Origin: Lachnospiraceae bacterium
Lineage (GTDB): Bacteria; Bacillota; Clostridia; Lachnospirales; Lachnospiraceae
Assembly: GCA_910576385.1 (NCBI GenBank)
Contig: CAJTIR010000034.1
Span: 1 to 39,224 of the forward strand
Direction of reading: 5' to 3'
DNA: 39,224 nt
Part shown: piece after piece, positions 1 to 6,418 of the stretch
Numbering within the stretch: position 1 is the stretch's first letter
Layout of the letters: each line of letters opens with the position of its first letter
The notes under the pieces: generated by a model
Seen by the model: the letters and a program-made list of their open reading frames with translations, nothing else
Told to the model about the DNA's origin: nothing
Databases searched by the model: none
Made by a program: the position numbers and the translations under genes

Positions 1-204
1 CCTCTCATAGCATAGGACTTACCAACTTAATAATACCTACAGTTTATTAAAGTGCGCCTAAAATGCTTCGTTATCTTCTTTTTATTCCAGAATTCGCATG
101 ATATGTGAATTCTTCTTTGTTTCTGTTCAGGATTGCGGAACTCGGACACGAGTTTCGCAATTACCTATTTTGTAAAGAATACTTCCCTGGTATCTAGATC
201 AAAC
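1..204. other. Downstream spacer of the Tad-like locus, no gene seen
   Basis: No convincing reading frame with a ribosome-binding site is visible. The stretch holds two inverted repeats. One is at 90-112 (GAATTC arms around a short CAT/ATG-containing centre). The other is a 13-bp stem with a 4-base loop at 132-161. Neither is followed by a long T-run on the minus strand, so a classical terminator for the upstream pilus genes cannot be claimed, though the second stem is strong enough to protect or end a transcript. Confidence 0.5.
132..161. repeat. Strong 13-bp inverted repeat
   Basis: Arms ATTGCGGAACTCG and CGAGTTTCGCAAT flank the loop GACA, with a single G-T wobble in one orientation. It lies 44 bases past the stop of the last pilus-locus gene. 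It could be a factor-assisted terminator, an RNA 3'-end stabiliser or one copy of a dispersed palindromic repeat. I found no second copy in this window. Confidence 0.6.
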
Positions 205-792
205 TTACAAAAATACTGCCTGAAATACTGCGCTCTCCTCCACAGCCATTCCATCTAAAGCCAACCCCTGACTGCCAATTCTATTCCATCCTTGAAAAAT
301 ACGGCCCTCCGCCTCAGGTTCTGGAGGCAGAGAAAGCGAGCCGCCCGGATAGATGGTATACTTGTCATAAATCGTCCCATTTACCAGAAATTCCACCACA
401 CAATACTCTTGTTTATCCGAATACTGTTCCAAAAGCACCGTCTTTCTGCACACCGCCTCTTTCTTGGTTCCTCTCAGGGTTTGATATGTTTGTCTCACCT
501 CCACATCCAACACTCCCTTTTCTATGTCGGCAGTGAGAATCTTTACTTCGAAATCACTGTCTGAGGAGATATGCAACAAGAGCGACTGGTGAAAATCAGC
601 AATCAATTCCTGCACATTCTGAATCTCATAACTGCCTTCTTTGTTCAATTGCTCCATCGTCTGTTCCACCGCTGTATTCAAAGCCTTATCCATCTCATTT
701 TCCCGTACATCTTTACCGCTGACCACCATTCCTCCGGCAATTGTCAAAACCGCCAGCACCAGCAGCACCACACCATAAACTGAATATTTCAT
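205..792 (-). CDS. Single-TM pseudopilin-like protein with C-terminal InlB B-repeat-like domain
   Basis: 195 residues counted from the MKYSVYG start, chosen because AGGAGG sits 3 bases upstream of this ATG; a longer in-frame start has no such site. Residues 5-25 form one hydrophobic segment. The rest is predicted to lie outside the membrane and includes a helical stretch rich in Glu and Gln. The C-terminal 60 residues (Y-P-G-G-S-L-S-L-P-P, then F-Q-G-W, ending A-V-F) follow the pattern of the Listeria-Bacteroides (InlB B-type) repeat, a small beta domain common in adhesins and surface proteins. It is the last gene of the Tad-like locus, so I infer a minor pilin or tip/adhesive component. No leader-peptide cleavage site is apparent. 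Family assignment of the N-terminal half is unknown. Confidence 0.7.
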   Translation of the reverse strand: MKYSVYGVVLLVLAVLTIAGGMVVSGKDVRENEMDKALNTAVEQTMEQLNKEGSYEIQNVQELIADFHQSLLLHISSDSDFEVKILTADIEKGVLDVEVRQTYQTLRGTKKEAVCRKTVLLEQYSDKQEYCVVEFLVNGTIYDKYTIYPGGSLSLPPEPEAEGRIFQGWNRIGSQGLALDGMAVEESAVFQAVFL

Positions 793-806
793 ATATCCTC
801 CTGTAT

Positions 807-1271
807 TTATCTGCAATCTATCAGAATACAACGCTTTTCTGTACAACTTTTGCGTTCTTTATCCATCGCCTTTAACAGAAACGTATAGATTCCTTTCTCA
901 AAAAATACTGCTTGCTGCATATCTTCACGATAACAGCCAATCACACTATTTCCCTCCTGGTCTGTGATATCCATCACTGTAATCTCAAGTTTTGTGCCCT
1001 CCGCATCTATCGCCTCAAATATTTGAGAAACAGAAATACTCTCCCCTGTCTCCCACACTCTTTTACCTATACAGCAAATCATTGGCTCTTTACGCTCACA
1101 TACAGATGCAACCGCCTCACAATCGGACATAAGTGAGAAATCCTCCCCTTGTACCTCCATGCGCCGTCCAACTTTTTCCAACAGAGAACCTCCTGCCAAA
1201 ATCACTGTTACCGCCGCAAATACAAGCGCTGTGACAATCCATCCTGATAGTTCTTGAAACAATTTGTCCAT
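807..1271 (-). CDS. Small single-TM protein of the Tad-like locus, unknown family
   Basis: 154 residues with an N-terminal hydrophobic helix (about 11-29) and a presumed extracytoplasmic remainder of mixed beta character. The N-terminus MDKLFQELSGWIV echoes the (K/R)-x-x-F-E-E-Y-G start of the tiny pilin-like proteins in this locus, so it may be a minor pseudopilin. Cysteines occur at several positions (D-C-E, V-C-E, I-C-C, S-C-T, R-C-I, D-C-R), which could form disulfides outside the cell. GGGGGAAG precedes the ATG. It starts 9 bases after the stop of the 46-residue gene and ends 14 bases before the next gene. I do not recognise a named family. Confidence 0.7.
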   Translation of the reverse strand: MDKLFQELSGWIVTALVFAAVTVILAGGSLLEKVGRRMEVQGEDFSLMSDCEAVASVCERKEPMICCIGKRVWETGESISVSQIFEAIDAEGTKLEITVMDITDQEGNSVIGCYREDMQQAVFFEKGIYTFLLKAMDKERKSCTEKRCILIDCR

Positions 1272-1280
1272 CTCTTCCCC

Positions 1281-1421
1281 CTAACAGATACTCTGTGAAA
1301 ACATCTGAATTGCCTCATAAAACTGTCCCTCTGTGAGAAAAATTGTTGTAAACCCCAGCAATAATGCTGCTGCAATCACCGCAATCACCATTTTTCCATA
1401 TTCCTCAAATACTTCTCTCAT
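1281..1421 (-). CDS. 46-residue leaderless pilin-like protein
   Basis: Reads MREVFEEYGKMVIAVIAAAL onward to S-I-C. ATG at 1419-1421 is preceded by GGAGGAGG at good spacing. Glu6, Glu7, Tyr8 and Gly9 followed by a hydrophobic helix resemble the mature N-terminus of Flp/type IVb pilins (I-E-Y-G-L-I-A), but there is no prepilin leader or cleavage glycine. Two paralogue-like proteins with the same opening pattern lie at 1561-1665 and 4803-4964. In-frame codons upstream reach back to a stop near 1480 without a better ribosome-binding site. Role as a pilin or pseudopilin subunit is inferred from pattern and neighbourhood. Confidence 0.72.
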   Translation of the reverse strand: MREVFEEYGKMVIAVIAAALLLGFTTIFLTEGQFYEAIQMFSQSIC

Positions 1422-1560
1422 CACATGTTCCTCCTCCATCTGCTTTTTAATACTTTTCCCATCAACTTCTACCTTCCCCCTGCTGCTTTATGCTTCTGTT
1501 CCCATCATCTGCATTTCACCATTTTTCTATTTTCATCTGCATTCTCCCTAGTTATCATAA
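1422..1560. other. 139-base spacer within the Tad-like locus
   Basis: The minus strand carries only very short reading frames (8 to 13 codons) between the 34-residue and 46-residue genes. None has both a ribosome-binding site and a plausible product. It may be the remnant of another tiny pilin gene, or simply leader sequence for the genes below it. Confidence 0.4.
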
Positions 1561-1665
1561 TTATCCAAGCAATTTCTCCAGAAGATAGAGAAACAGTCCC
1601 AGCATACTTCCCCCTGCGATGCTATAGACCAGAGCGCCTCCAAACTCCTCCAACACTTGCTTCAT
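1561..1665 (-). CDS. 34-residue leaderless pilin-like micro-protein
   Basis: Starts MKQVLEEFGGALVYSIAGGS and ends L-L-G. GGAGGGAACTTGGA lies just before the ATG, giving a convincing translation start. Glu6, Glu7, Phe8 and Gly9 followed by a single hydrophobic helix match the pattern of the 46- and 53-residue proteins of the same locus. It lies 15 bases after the stop of the 111-residue TM protein on the same strand. It is too short to be much more than the membrane-spanning helix of a pilin. Assigned as pilin-like by pattern only. Confidence 0.65.
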   Translation of the reverse strand: MKQVLEEFGGALVYSIAGGSMLGLFLYLLEKLLG

Positions 1666-1680
1666 TCCAAGTTCCCTCCT

Positions 1681-2016
1681 TTATTTTGCAAACCCACGCA
1701 CTTGATGATCTGTCACCAGGTTCAAGATAGGGATTGCATATTGATAATCTAAAATCACCTCTGCCAGCTTTGTATGCCCCCGCTTGTCGTAAGCCATTGT
1801 CTTTACCTGCAGCCGATAGCCCTCTTTCTGTGCCTGCTGTCTGCAGGCCTCCGTCACAGTTTCATTAAAATTGCTGCACTGAATCTCACTGATCACATCT
1901 GCATGATAACTTCTGGCATTGGCGGATTGAATCCCTGCCGATACCACGCCAATTCCCACCATCCCTGTTACCAAAAGAAAAAACAGTCCCAGATATGTCT
2001 TAATTACCTGTCCCAT
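1681..2016 (-). CDS. TadE/DUF4320-like single-TM pseudopilin
   Basis: 111 residues: an N-terminal hydrophobic helix (about 7-29), then a 75-residue soluble part ending near Q-V-R-G-F-A-K. Size, topology and position directly after the TadB/TadC-like gene match the small TadE-like or DUF4320 proteins seen in clostridial Tad loci, which are thought to be minor pilins. TAGGAGGGTGAT precedes the ATG. The region after the helix contains one Cys pair (Q-C-S and A-C-R). The exact family is inferred from layout and could be wrong; membrane topology is secure. Confidence 0.7.
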   Translation of the reverse strand: MGQVIKTYLGLFFLLVTGMVGIGVVSAGIQSANARSYHADVISEIQCSNFNETVTEACRQQAQKEGYRLQVKTMAYDKRGHTKLAEVILDYQYAIPILNLVTDHQVRGFAK

Positions 2017-2025
2017 ATCACCCTC

Positions 2026-3540
2026 CTACAATCTCATCTGTCCCAAAAATACCAACATAAACACTACCATATTGACCATAGTCTGAACCGATACTGTCAC
2101 CTGCGGCAGATAAAATACCCCGTTAATTCCGGCAAGACTTTTCTCATTGGACAGCTTCTCCGATTTGTCCATCATCTTGCTGTTGCGCTGTACCAAAATC
2201 CGAATCTGCGCCTGTGCATCTCCGCTGCCGGACTCAGAAATAGCATAGAGCATTTTCATAGAGGAGAGTACGGAAGATAACTGAAACATTCCCAGAAATT
2301 CCAGATATGGCTCTATGGCATCTGGCGTCCGTTTGAGATTATCTGACAGTTTCTGCAAATCTGTGCGCAATACTGCGGCCGCATGGTCAATAGTCTTCTC
2401 TATGGAAACCTGCACATTATTGCCCTGCAATAGCAGCGCCATTTCCATCAGCCAGCCTGGAAATACCCGATTGATCTCTCGAACCACCTTGTCATAGGCA
2501 ACACGATAGCCAATTTTGTGCTGGTACAATATAAAAATTCCCATTCCAGCCACAGGAAACGCCACAATAAGATTTCCCAAAAGCCCTGCAAAACTGGCGC
2601 CTGCTAAAAATATTCCCCCAAAAAACAAGCTTTTTCTGCCCTCTTTTTGTTCCTCAAAGCTGCTTACCATCTGAAAATATTGAAAAATCTTCTCCTGCTC
2701 CAGATTCTCCACTTTCAACCAGCTCTTTGCAAGCTGCCTGTTTGCCTGACAGAAAATCTTAATATTTAAAATCAGATACAGTGTCGTCGTTATCTGTGTC
2801 ACTGGGTGATCGACAATTGTATATTGTGAAGGCATAGAGCGATAAACCCCATGAAAGATAACAGCTAACATCATTGTCACGACCAGTGAAAAAATTACCC
2901 GTGTGCGCGCCGCCCGCTTCTCCTCCTGCAATAAGATCACATTATCCGCCCAGACAGCCTTATCCTGCAAAAGAAGCTCAATCCCATCTCCACAGATTCC
3001 GCCATTGCTCTCTACCGTCCGCAGATATTCATGTACCGCTAACAGGCGATTGGTTGGATATGCCTGTTCTATGATTTCCAGCGCTTCCCGATACAGATCT
3101 CTTTGATAAGTTCCCTGTTCAATATAATCCATAGATGCTCCGATCATTTGATGCATTCTTCCACTGGCAAATAAGGTTTGCGTATCTCTCAGTGAAAGCA
3201 GTATTTTCTGATTCAGACGAAAAGAATACAACATTTGTTCGATATAATCGGAGACATCCAGAAATTGCTTATGTTCATACATCTGTTTATATCCATCCAA
3301 AATCAATCTTGGCAATGCCATAGCACAGGCAGATACCACCAACAAAATCAGATACCAATGCAGACAAAACAATACTCCGCACCCGATTGCCCCTGCCACA
3401 GCCGCCATAAGAATTACACTGTATTTTCCCATTGAAAAACTATAACCATAGCTGTCAATCTGTCTCTGTAAATTGGCAGGATGAAATAACTCAAATTTTC
3501 CCACTCTCTTTCTTCCCTCTGTCTGTTCTTTTTTCTTCAT
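2026..3540 (-). CDS. Type II/IV secretion F-like membrane protein, TadB/TadC type
   Basis: 504 residues, about the combined length of TadB and TadC. Hydrophobic segments occur near residues 40-58, 62-80, 215-230, 310-345 and at the extreme C-terminus (M-V-N-M-V-V-F-M-L-V-F-L). Between them are two helical cytoplasmic regions typical of the T2SSF/GspF fold. Residues 350-470 contain the TadC-like pattern R-V-F-P-G-W-L-M-E-M-A-L-L-L followed by E-K-T-I-D-H-A. I read it as the inner-membrane platform that couples the ATPase to pilin assembly. It begins 1 base after the ATPase stop, so the two are translationally coupled. A fused TadB+TadC is the likeliest description. Confidence 0.78.
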   Translation of the reverse strand: MKKKEQTEGRKRVGKFELFHPANLQRQIDSYGYSFSMGKYSVILMAAVAGAIGCGVLFCLHWYLILLVVSACAMALPRLILDGYKQMYEHKQFLDVSDYIEQMLYSFRLNQKILLSLRDTQTLFASGRMHQMIGASMDYIEQGTYQRDLYREALEIIEQAYPTNRLLAVHEYLRTVESNGGICGDGIELLLQDKAVWADNVILLQEEKRAARTRVIFSLVVTMMLAVIFHGVYRSMPSQYTIVDHPVTQITTTLYLILNIKIFCQANRQLAKSWLKVENLEQEKIFQYFQMVSSFEEQKEGRKSLFFGGIFLAGASFAGLLGNLIVAFPVAGMGIFILYQHKIGYRVAYDKVVREINRVFPGWLMEMALLLQGNNVQVSIEKTIDHAAAVLRTDLQKLSDNLKRTPDAIEPYLEFLGMFQLSSVLSSMKMLYAISESGSGDAQAQIRILVQRNSKMMDKSEKLSNEKSLAGINGVFYLPQVTVSVQTMVNMVVFMLVFLGQMRL

Positions 3541-3541
3541 A

Positions 3542-4681
3542 TCAACTCCCCTTCTCTGTTTCTAAATACTTTTCTGACTTTGCGGCCGTCTTCTTCTCCT
3601 GATCTTTGTATGCCTTTACCACTTCCACATCAAGCGGCTCATAGGCACAAGTTTCTGGGCAATGAAATGGCTCTTGAATCCCTGCCCGATGCATCCTTTT
3701 TAAAATATCTGCTGGAATCACATCTGAAATTTGTTTTCCGTCCTCTACCAGTAGATAAATTTCATTTTTTCCTGCAAATCGATCGTAGAAACACATCTGG
3801 TCAATATAACGCTCTAACATTCCCTGATCATTTTCATACTGACGAATCAATACCCCGACACTGATAAACTCATAAATATAATTTTCAAGACGGTCTGCAT
3901 CACGGGAACGCCCAATCATATTCATAATCCGATCTGGAAGATTTCTTAAATCATCTAAATGCAGCGTAGTAAATCCATAAACCCCTGTCGACCACTGCTC
4001 TAAGAGATACTGTACTTCTGTGGAACGGGCCTCCGATAAAATAATCCATTTTGGATTCTGCCTTAGGCACAATTTGATGGCGTCTGTATAGCTTAATTCT
4101 TTGCTGACCTGCAGTTCTACGCAATCATTCTCGGGGTTGATCTCATGAAAATGCATCTCTAGATTATCTTCAATGGTAATGGCCCTCTGATTAGGGGGGA
4201 TAAAGCGGGAAAAAAATTTAGCGCATTCTGTCTTTCCAACCCCTGGCTCCCCACAAAATGCAAAATTCATCTTTGCTTTCACACAGTTAATCAGAAGACT
4301 TAAGATTTCTAGAGAACAATATCCGCTGTCAAGTATACTTTCCACTGTATGACGAACTTTGGGCAGTGATTTGCGAATACAAATACTGCGTCCAGACACC
4401 GCCGCCGATTCATGGACAATACTGATGCGAAGTTCATTGGTCTCAGCTTCAAGTACATTATTGGCACGGTTAAAGGGTTTGTTGACCCGATTGGCAATTC
4501 TATGAGTAAATCGCTCTACAAATTCCTCAGTGACTTTCACATCTGCCCGGTATCTGCCGCTACTTAAATCTGCAATCCATAATGTTTGACCATTATAATC
4601 AATATCAGTTACATTTTTATCCTGAATATAGGGAAAAAAGGGGCCAAATTCCTCCTCTGTCAATTCCCATTCATATTTCAT
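3542..4681 (-). CDS. tadA: CpaF/TadA-like secretion ATPase
   Basis: 379 residues. Walker A is G-E-P-G-V-G-K-T at 144-151, the Asp box is I-T-I-E-D-N around 168-173, the Walker B region is W-I-I-L-S-E-A-R-S-T-E-V at 212-223, and the His box is T-T-L-H-L-D-D at 238-244. These are the hallmarks of GspE/VirB11-type hexameric ATPases that power type IV pilus and T2SS assembly. The arginine-finger region (E-L-R-I-S-I) lies upstream. The C-terminal 60 residues are charged and not part of the core. It is shorter at the N-terminus than many CpaF proteins. The preceding gene encodes a pilin-like protein; the next is its membrane partner. Confidence 0.88.
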   Translation of the reverse strand: MKYEWELTEEEFGPFFPYIQDKNVTDIDYNGQTLWIADLSSGRYRADVKVTEEFVERFTHRIANRVNKPFNRANNVLEAETNELRISIVHESAAVSGRSICIRKSLPKVRHTVESILDSGYCSLEILSLLINCVKAKMNFAFCGEPGVGKTECAKFFSRFIPPNQRAITIEDNLEMHFHEINPENDCVELQVSKELSYTDAIKLCLRQNPKWIILSEARSTEVQYLLEQWSTGVYGFTTLHLDDLRNLPDRIMNMIGRSRDADRLENYIYEFISVGVLIRQYENDQGMLERYIDQMCFYDRFAGKNEIYLLVEDGKQISDVIPADILKRMHRAGIQEPFHCPETCAYEPLDVEVVKAYKDQEKKTAAKSEKYLETEKGS

Positions 4682-4802
4682 CTATTCCCTCCATTCTGTC
4701 ATTCCTCTCAATATCTATTATTCTTATATCTGACCTTTGCAAACTGTCTTATTTGGAATTGGGGACAGCCTAAGACTTTCAGGCCGCCCCATCTGCCTTG
4801 GT

Positions 4803-4964
4803 CTAAGAAACCTTTGTCTTGTTGAACAAAGTGTCAATCAGATCCACAAAAGCTGTGTGTACTGGACCATTGGCCGTAAGCAGTAAACCCACCACTGCAA
4901 TCAAAGCAATAATTGCCACAGCCGTGATGATAATCCCACTGTATTCCTCAAAGATCACTTTCAT
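4803..4964 (-). CDS. 53-residue leaderless Flp-like pilin candidate
   Basis: Begins MKVIFEEYSGIIITAVAIIA and ends N-K-T-K-V-S. AAAGGGGGGAAC precedes the ATG. The opening K-x-x-F-E-E-Y-S-G then a 20-residue hydrophobic helix and a short polar tail (L-I-D-T-L-F-N-K) mimics a mature Flp pilin, including a Glu near position 5 and a following Tyr, but without a leader peptide. As the first gene after the promoter region of the locus it is the best candidate for the major subunit. 121 bases separate it from the ATPase gene, which could allow a processed or attenuated transcript with more pilin than machinery. Function inferred. Confidence 0.72.
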   Translation of the reverse strand: MKVIFEEYSGIIITAVAIIALIAVVGLLLTANGPVHTAFVDLIDTLFNKTKVS

Positions 4965-5221
4965 ATCAGTTCCCCCCTTTCTGACTGCCGAAATCTCTCA
5001 ATTTCATACAGTTTTTTTGAGGTCATATCTGATGATATCCTATCCGCCGCTGAGACCATTACACGGTTCACCACTCAGAGACGCTGCTTATGCTTACATG
5101 AAATTCCACCTGATGTAACCTCTAATTCTTTCCTACATTGGTAATTGGCGAATGGTAAGCCAATTGATTAAGAATCCTCTTATGAATTCTTATCTTGAAA
5201 TAAATAAGATTTGTAGTGTTG

Positions 5222-5237
5222 GCAAAGAGAGTGCCAA
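5222..5237 (-). promoter_or_regulatory. Sigma-54-type promoter candidate for the Tad-like operon
   Basis: Read on the minus strand, the sequence is TTGGCAC-TCTCT-TTGC. It has the -24 GG and -12 GC exactly 10 bases apart, matching the RpoN consensus TGGCAC-N5-TTGC. Transcription would start near 5210. The match also forms a small dyad (GTTGGCA/TGCCAAC at 5218-5238), so an alternative reading is a hairpin or operator. No convincing -35/-10 pair for the housekeeping sigma factor was seen in this gap. Confidence 0.5.
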
Positions 5238-5250
5238 CGGTTAGAAACGA

Positions 5251-5269
5251 TACGGAAAATTTTTCCGTA
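5251..5269. promoter_or_regulatory. Palindrome upstream of the Tad promoter
   Basis: TACGGAAAA and TTTTCCGTA flank one central base. It lies about 14 bases upstream of the -24 box of the sigma-54-like promoter, suitable for a dimeric DNA-binding protein. Bacterial enhancer-binding sites usually lie further upstream, so the role is uncertain. Confidence 0.4.
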
Positions 5270-5329
5270 CGTGTATTGTATACTGTTCTTTTCAAAAAAG
5301 CAATTATGCATTTATCACAAATTTTTTGC

Positions 5330-5374
5330 AAAAAATAAGCCTTGCAGCAAGCAATTCCGCTTCCCACAAGGCTT
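5330..5374 (-). terminator. Intrinsic terminator of the mrp gene
   Basis: On the minus strand AAGCCTTG pairs with CAAGGCTT (arms 5367-5374 and 5337-5344) and is followed after one base by six T residues. It lies 18 bases past the mrp stop and separates mrp from the pilus locus. Confidence 0.8.
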
Positions 5375-5391
5375 TGCAATGTCAAAACCCT

Positions 5392-6237
5392 CTATAAATT
5401 TTCTACTTTGTCCACTGCGTCTTCCAGATATGGATTTCTCATTTTATGGAACTGTCCTTGATCTGCTATTTTAGCATATTCTGGATCCAAAGGCATCTTT
5501 CCAAGTACTGGAAGTCCCATCTGTGCCGCCACTTCCTCAATCCTGCTCTCGCCAAACAGCTTGATCTCCTTCCCACAGTCGGGACATTTCAAAAAACTAT
5601 AGTTTTCCACCAGTCCAAGCACTGGGATATTCATCATATTTGCCATATTGACGGCCTTTTTGACAATCAATTGTACCAATTCCTGCGGGGAAGTGACTAT
5701 GATAATTCCATCCACTGGCAGCGACTGGAACACAGTAAGCGGCACATCTCCAGTTCCTGGAGGCATATCTACAAACAGATAATCCAAATCTCCCCAATAC
5801 ACATCATGCCAAAACTGTTTTACTGTAGAAGCAATGACCGGCCCACGCCACACGACAGGAGCCTCCTCATCATCCATCAAAAGATTTAAGGACATAATCT
5901 TTGTACCGTCTGCTGCCGGCACTGGAAACAACCCCATATCTGTTCCTTCTGCTGGTCCATGTACGCCATACATTTTAGGAATTGACGGTCCTGTGATATC
6001 TGCGTCCAAAATCCCAGTCTCATATCCTTTCTCACGCATTGCACAAGCCAAAGAAGCTGTGACAAAAGATTTGCCCACACCGCCCTTACCGCTGACTATA
6101 CCGATTACTTTCTTGACACTGGAAAAAGGATTGCATTCTTCTATCAAGCTCTGAGGCGCTTTGCCCTGACTGGGACATCCCTCGCAGCTTTCCCTTGAGC
6201 AGCCCTCGGCACCGCTGCAATTTTTACTTTCTGCCAT
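5392..6237 (-). CDS. mrp: Mrp/ApbC-family P-loop ATPase (Fe-S cluster carrier)
   Basis: 281 residues. An N-terminal Cys-rich tail (N-C-S-G-A-E-G-C, S-C-E-G-C) could hold a cluster as in NBP35/Ind1-type proteins. The deviant Walker A G-K-G-G-V-G-K-S lies at about 49-56. M-P-P-G-T-G-D is the Mrp signature. C-P-D-C-G near residue 218 supplies the two cysteines that bridge a [4Fe-4S] cluster at the dimer interface. Members transfer Fe-S clusters to apoproteins in the cytosol. ATG preceded by CAGGAGGAAATAAT. It is a single-gene unit with its own promoter, a structured leader and an intrinsic terminator. A cysteine desulfurase gene lies about 13 kb away in this window. Confidence 0.9.
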   Translation of the reverse strand: MAESKNCSGAEGCSRESCEGCPSQGKAPQSLIEECNPFSSVKKVIGIVSGKGGVGKSFVTASLACAMREKGYETGILDADITGPSIPKMYGVHGPAEGTDMGLFPVPAADGTKIMSLNLLMDDEEAPVVWRGPVIASTVKQFWHDVYWGDLDYLFVDMPPGTGDVPLTVFQSLPVDGIIIVTSPQELVQLIVKKAVNMANMMNIPVLGLVENYSFLKCPDCGKEIKLFGESRIEEVAAQMGLPVLGKMPLDPEYAKIADQGQFHKMRNPYLEDAVDKVENL

Positions 6238-6375
6238 ATTATTTCCTCCTGTTTCTTAACTGTAACATATAAAATGGGAGAGTAGTTCCTGCCGGTCTTT
6301 TACTCTGCCATTTTAAATGCCGGAGTAATAAGCATGTTTCCCTGTAACTTTGCGGCGGAATCTAATCTCCCATCT
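6238..6375 (-). promoter_or_regulatory. Structured 5' leader of mrp with alternative stems
   Basis: The predicted transcript (start near 6369) can form an outer stem TGGGAGA (6366-6372) with TCTCCCA (6275-6281). It can also form a competing 14-bp hairpin (6301-6314 with 6271-6284, one mismatch) ending in UUUU, and a third hairpin TTACTC/GAGTAA (6323-6328 with 6300-6305). The first two share the 6275-6281 arm and exclude each other, as in riboswitches or attenuators. The segment includes CCGCCGCAAAG and GACCGGCAGG as unpaired candidates for conserved core. I cannot match it to a known riboswitch class. Confidence 0.5.
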
Positions 6376-6404
6376 AATATACTCTTTTTTTATTCTTTTT
6401 TCAA
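6376..6404 (-). promoter_or_regulatory. Housekeeping promoter of mrp
   Basis: TTGAAA (6399-6404) and TATATT (6376-6381) on the minus strand with a 17-base spacer. It places transcription start at the first G of the leader's outer stem, which supports both calls. Confidence 0.7.
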
Positions 6405-6418
6405 GAAATTAACTACTT

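Larger units (their letters stand above)
4965..5329. other. Promoter and hairpin-rich leader of the Tad-like locus
   Basis: No gene is supported in this gap. On the minus strand it carries a sigma-54-like promoter (5222-5237), a near-perfect palindrome just upstream of it (5251-5269), and a leader of roughly 245 bases with several inverted repeats. These are 5143-5149 with 5159-5165 (AATTGGC/GCCAATT), an outer TTACAT/ATGTAA pair at about 5092-5119, a CTGAG/CTCAG pair at about 5051-5079, and a GATAT hairpin at about 5018-5040. The succession suggests a structured or attenuated leader, but I do not recognise a known RNA family. Confidence 0.5.

Noticed and set aside
1422-1480. In-frame upstream extension of the 46-residue pilin-like protein that might hold a leader
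   Set aside because: Extension to ATG near 1439 adds only M-E-E-E-H-V and has a poorer ribosome-binding site than the chosen start; it does not look like a prepilin leader.
5122-5385. Minus-strand frame of 87 codons between mrp and the Tad locus
   Set aside because: It runs through the mrp terminator and the sigma-54-like promoter, lacks a good ribosome-binding site and its sequence has no family-like features.
6271-6375. c-di-GMP class I riboswitch in the mrp leader
   Set aside because: A CGCAAAG string is present but the G-C-A-A-A-C-C first helix and the expected tetraloop-receptor layout are missing.
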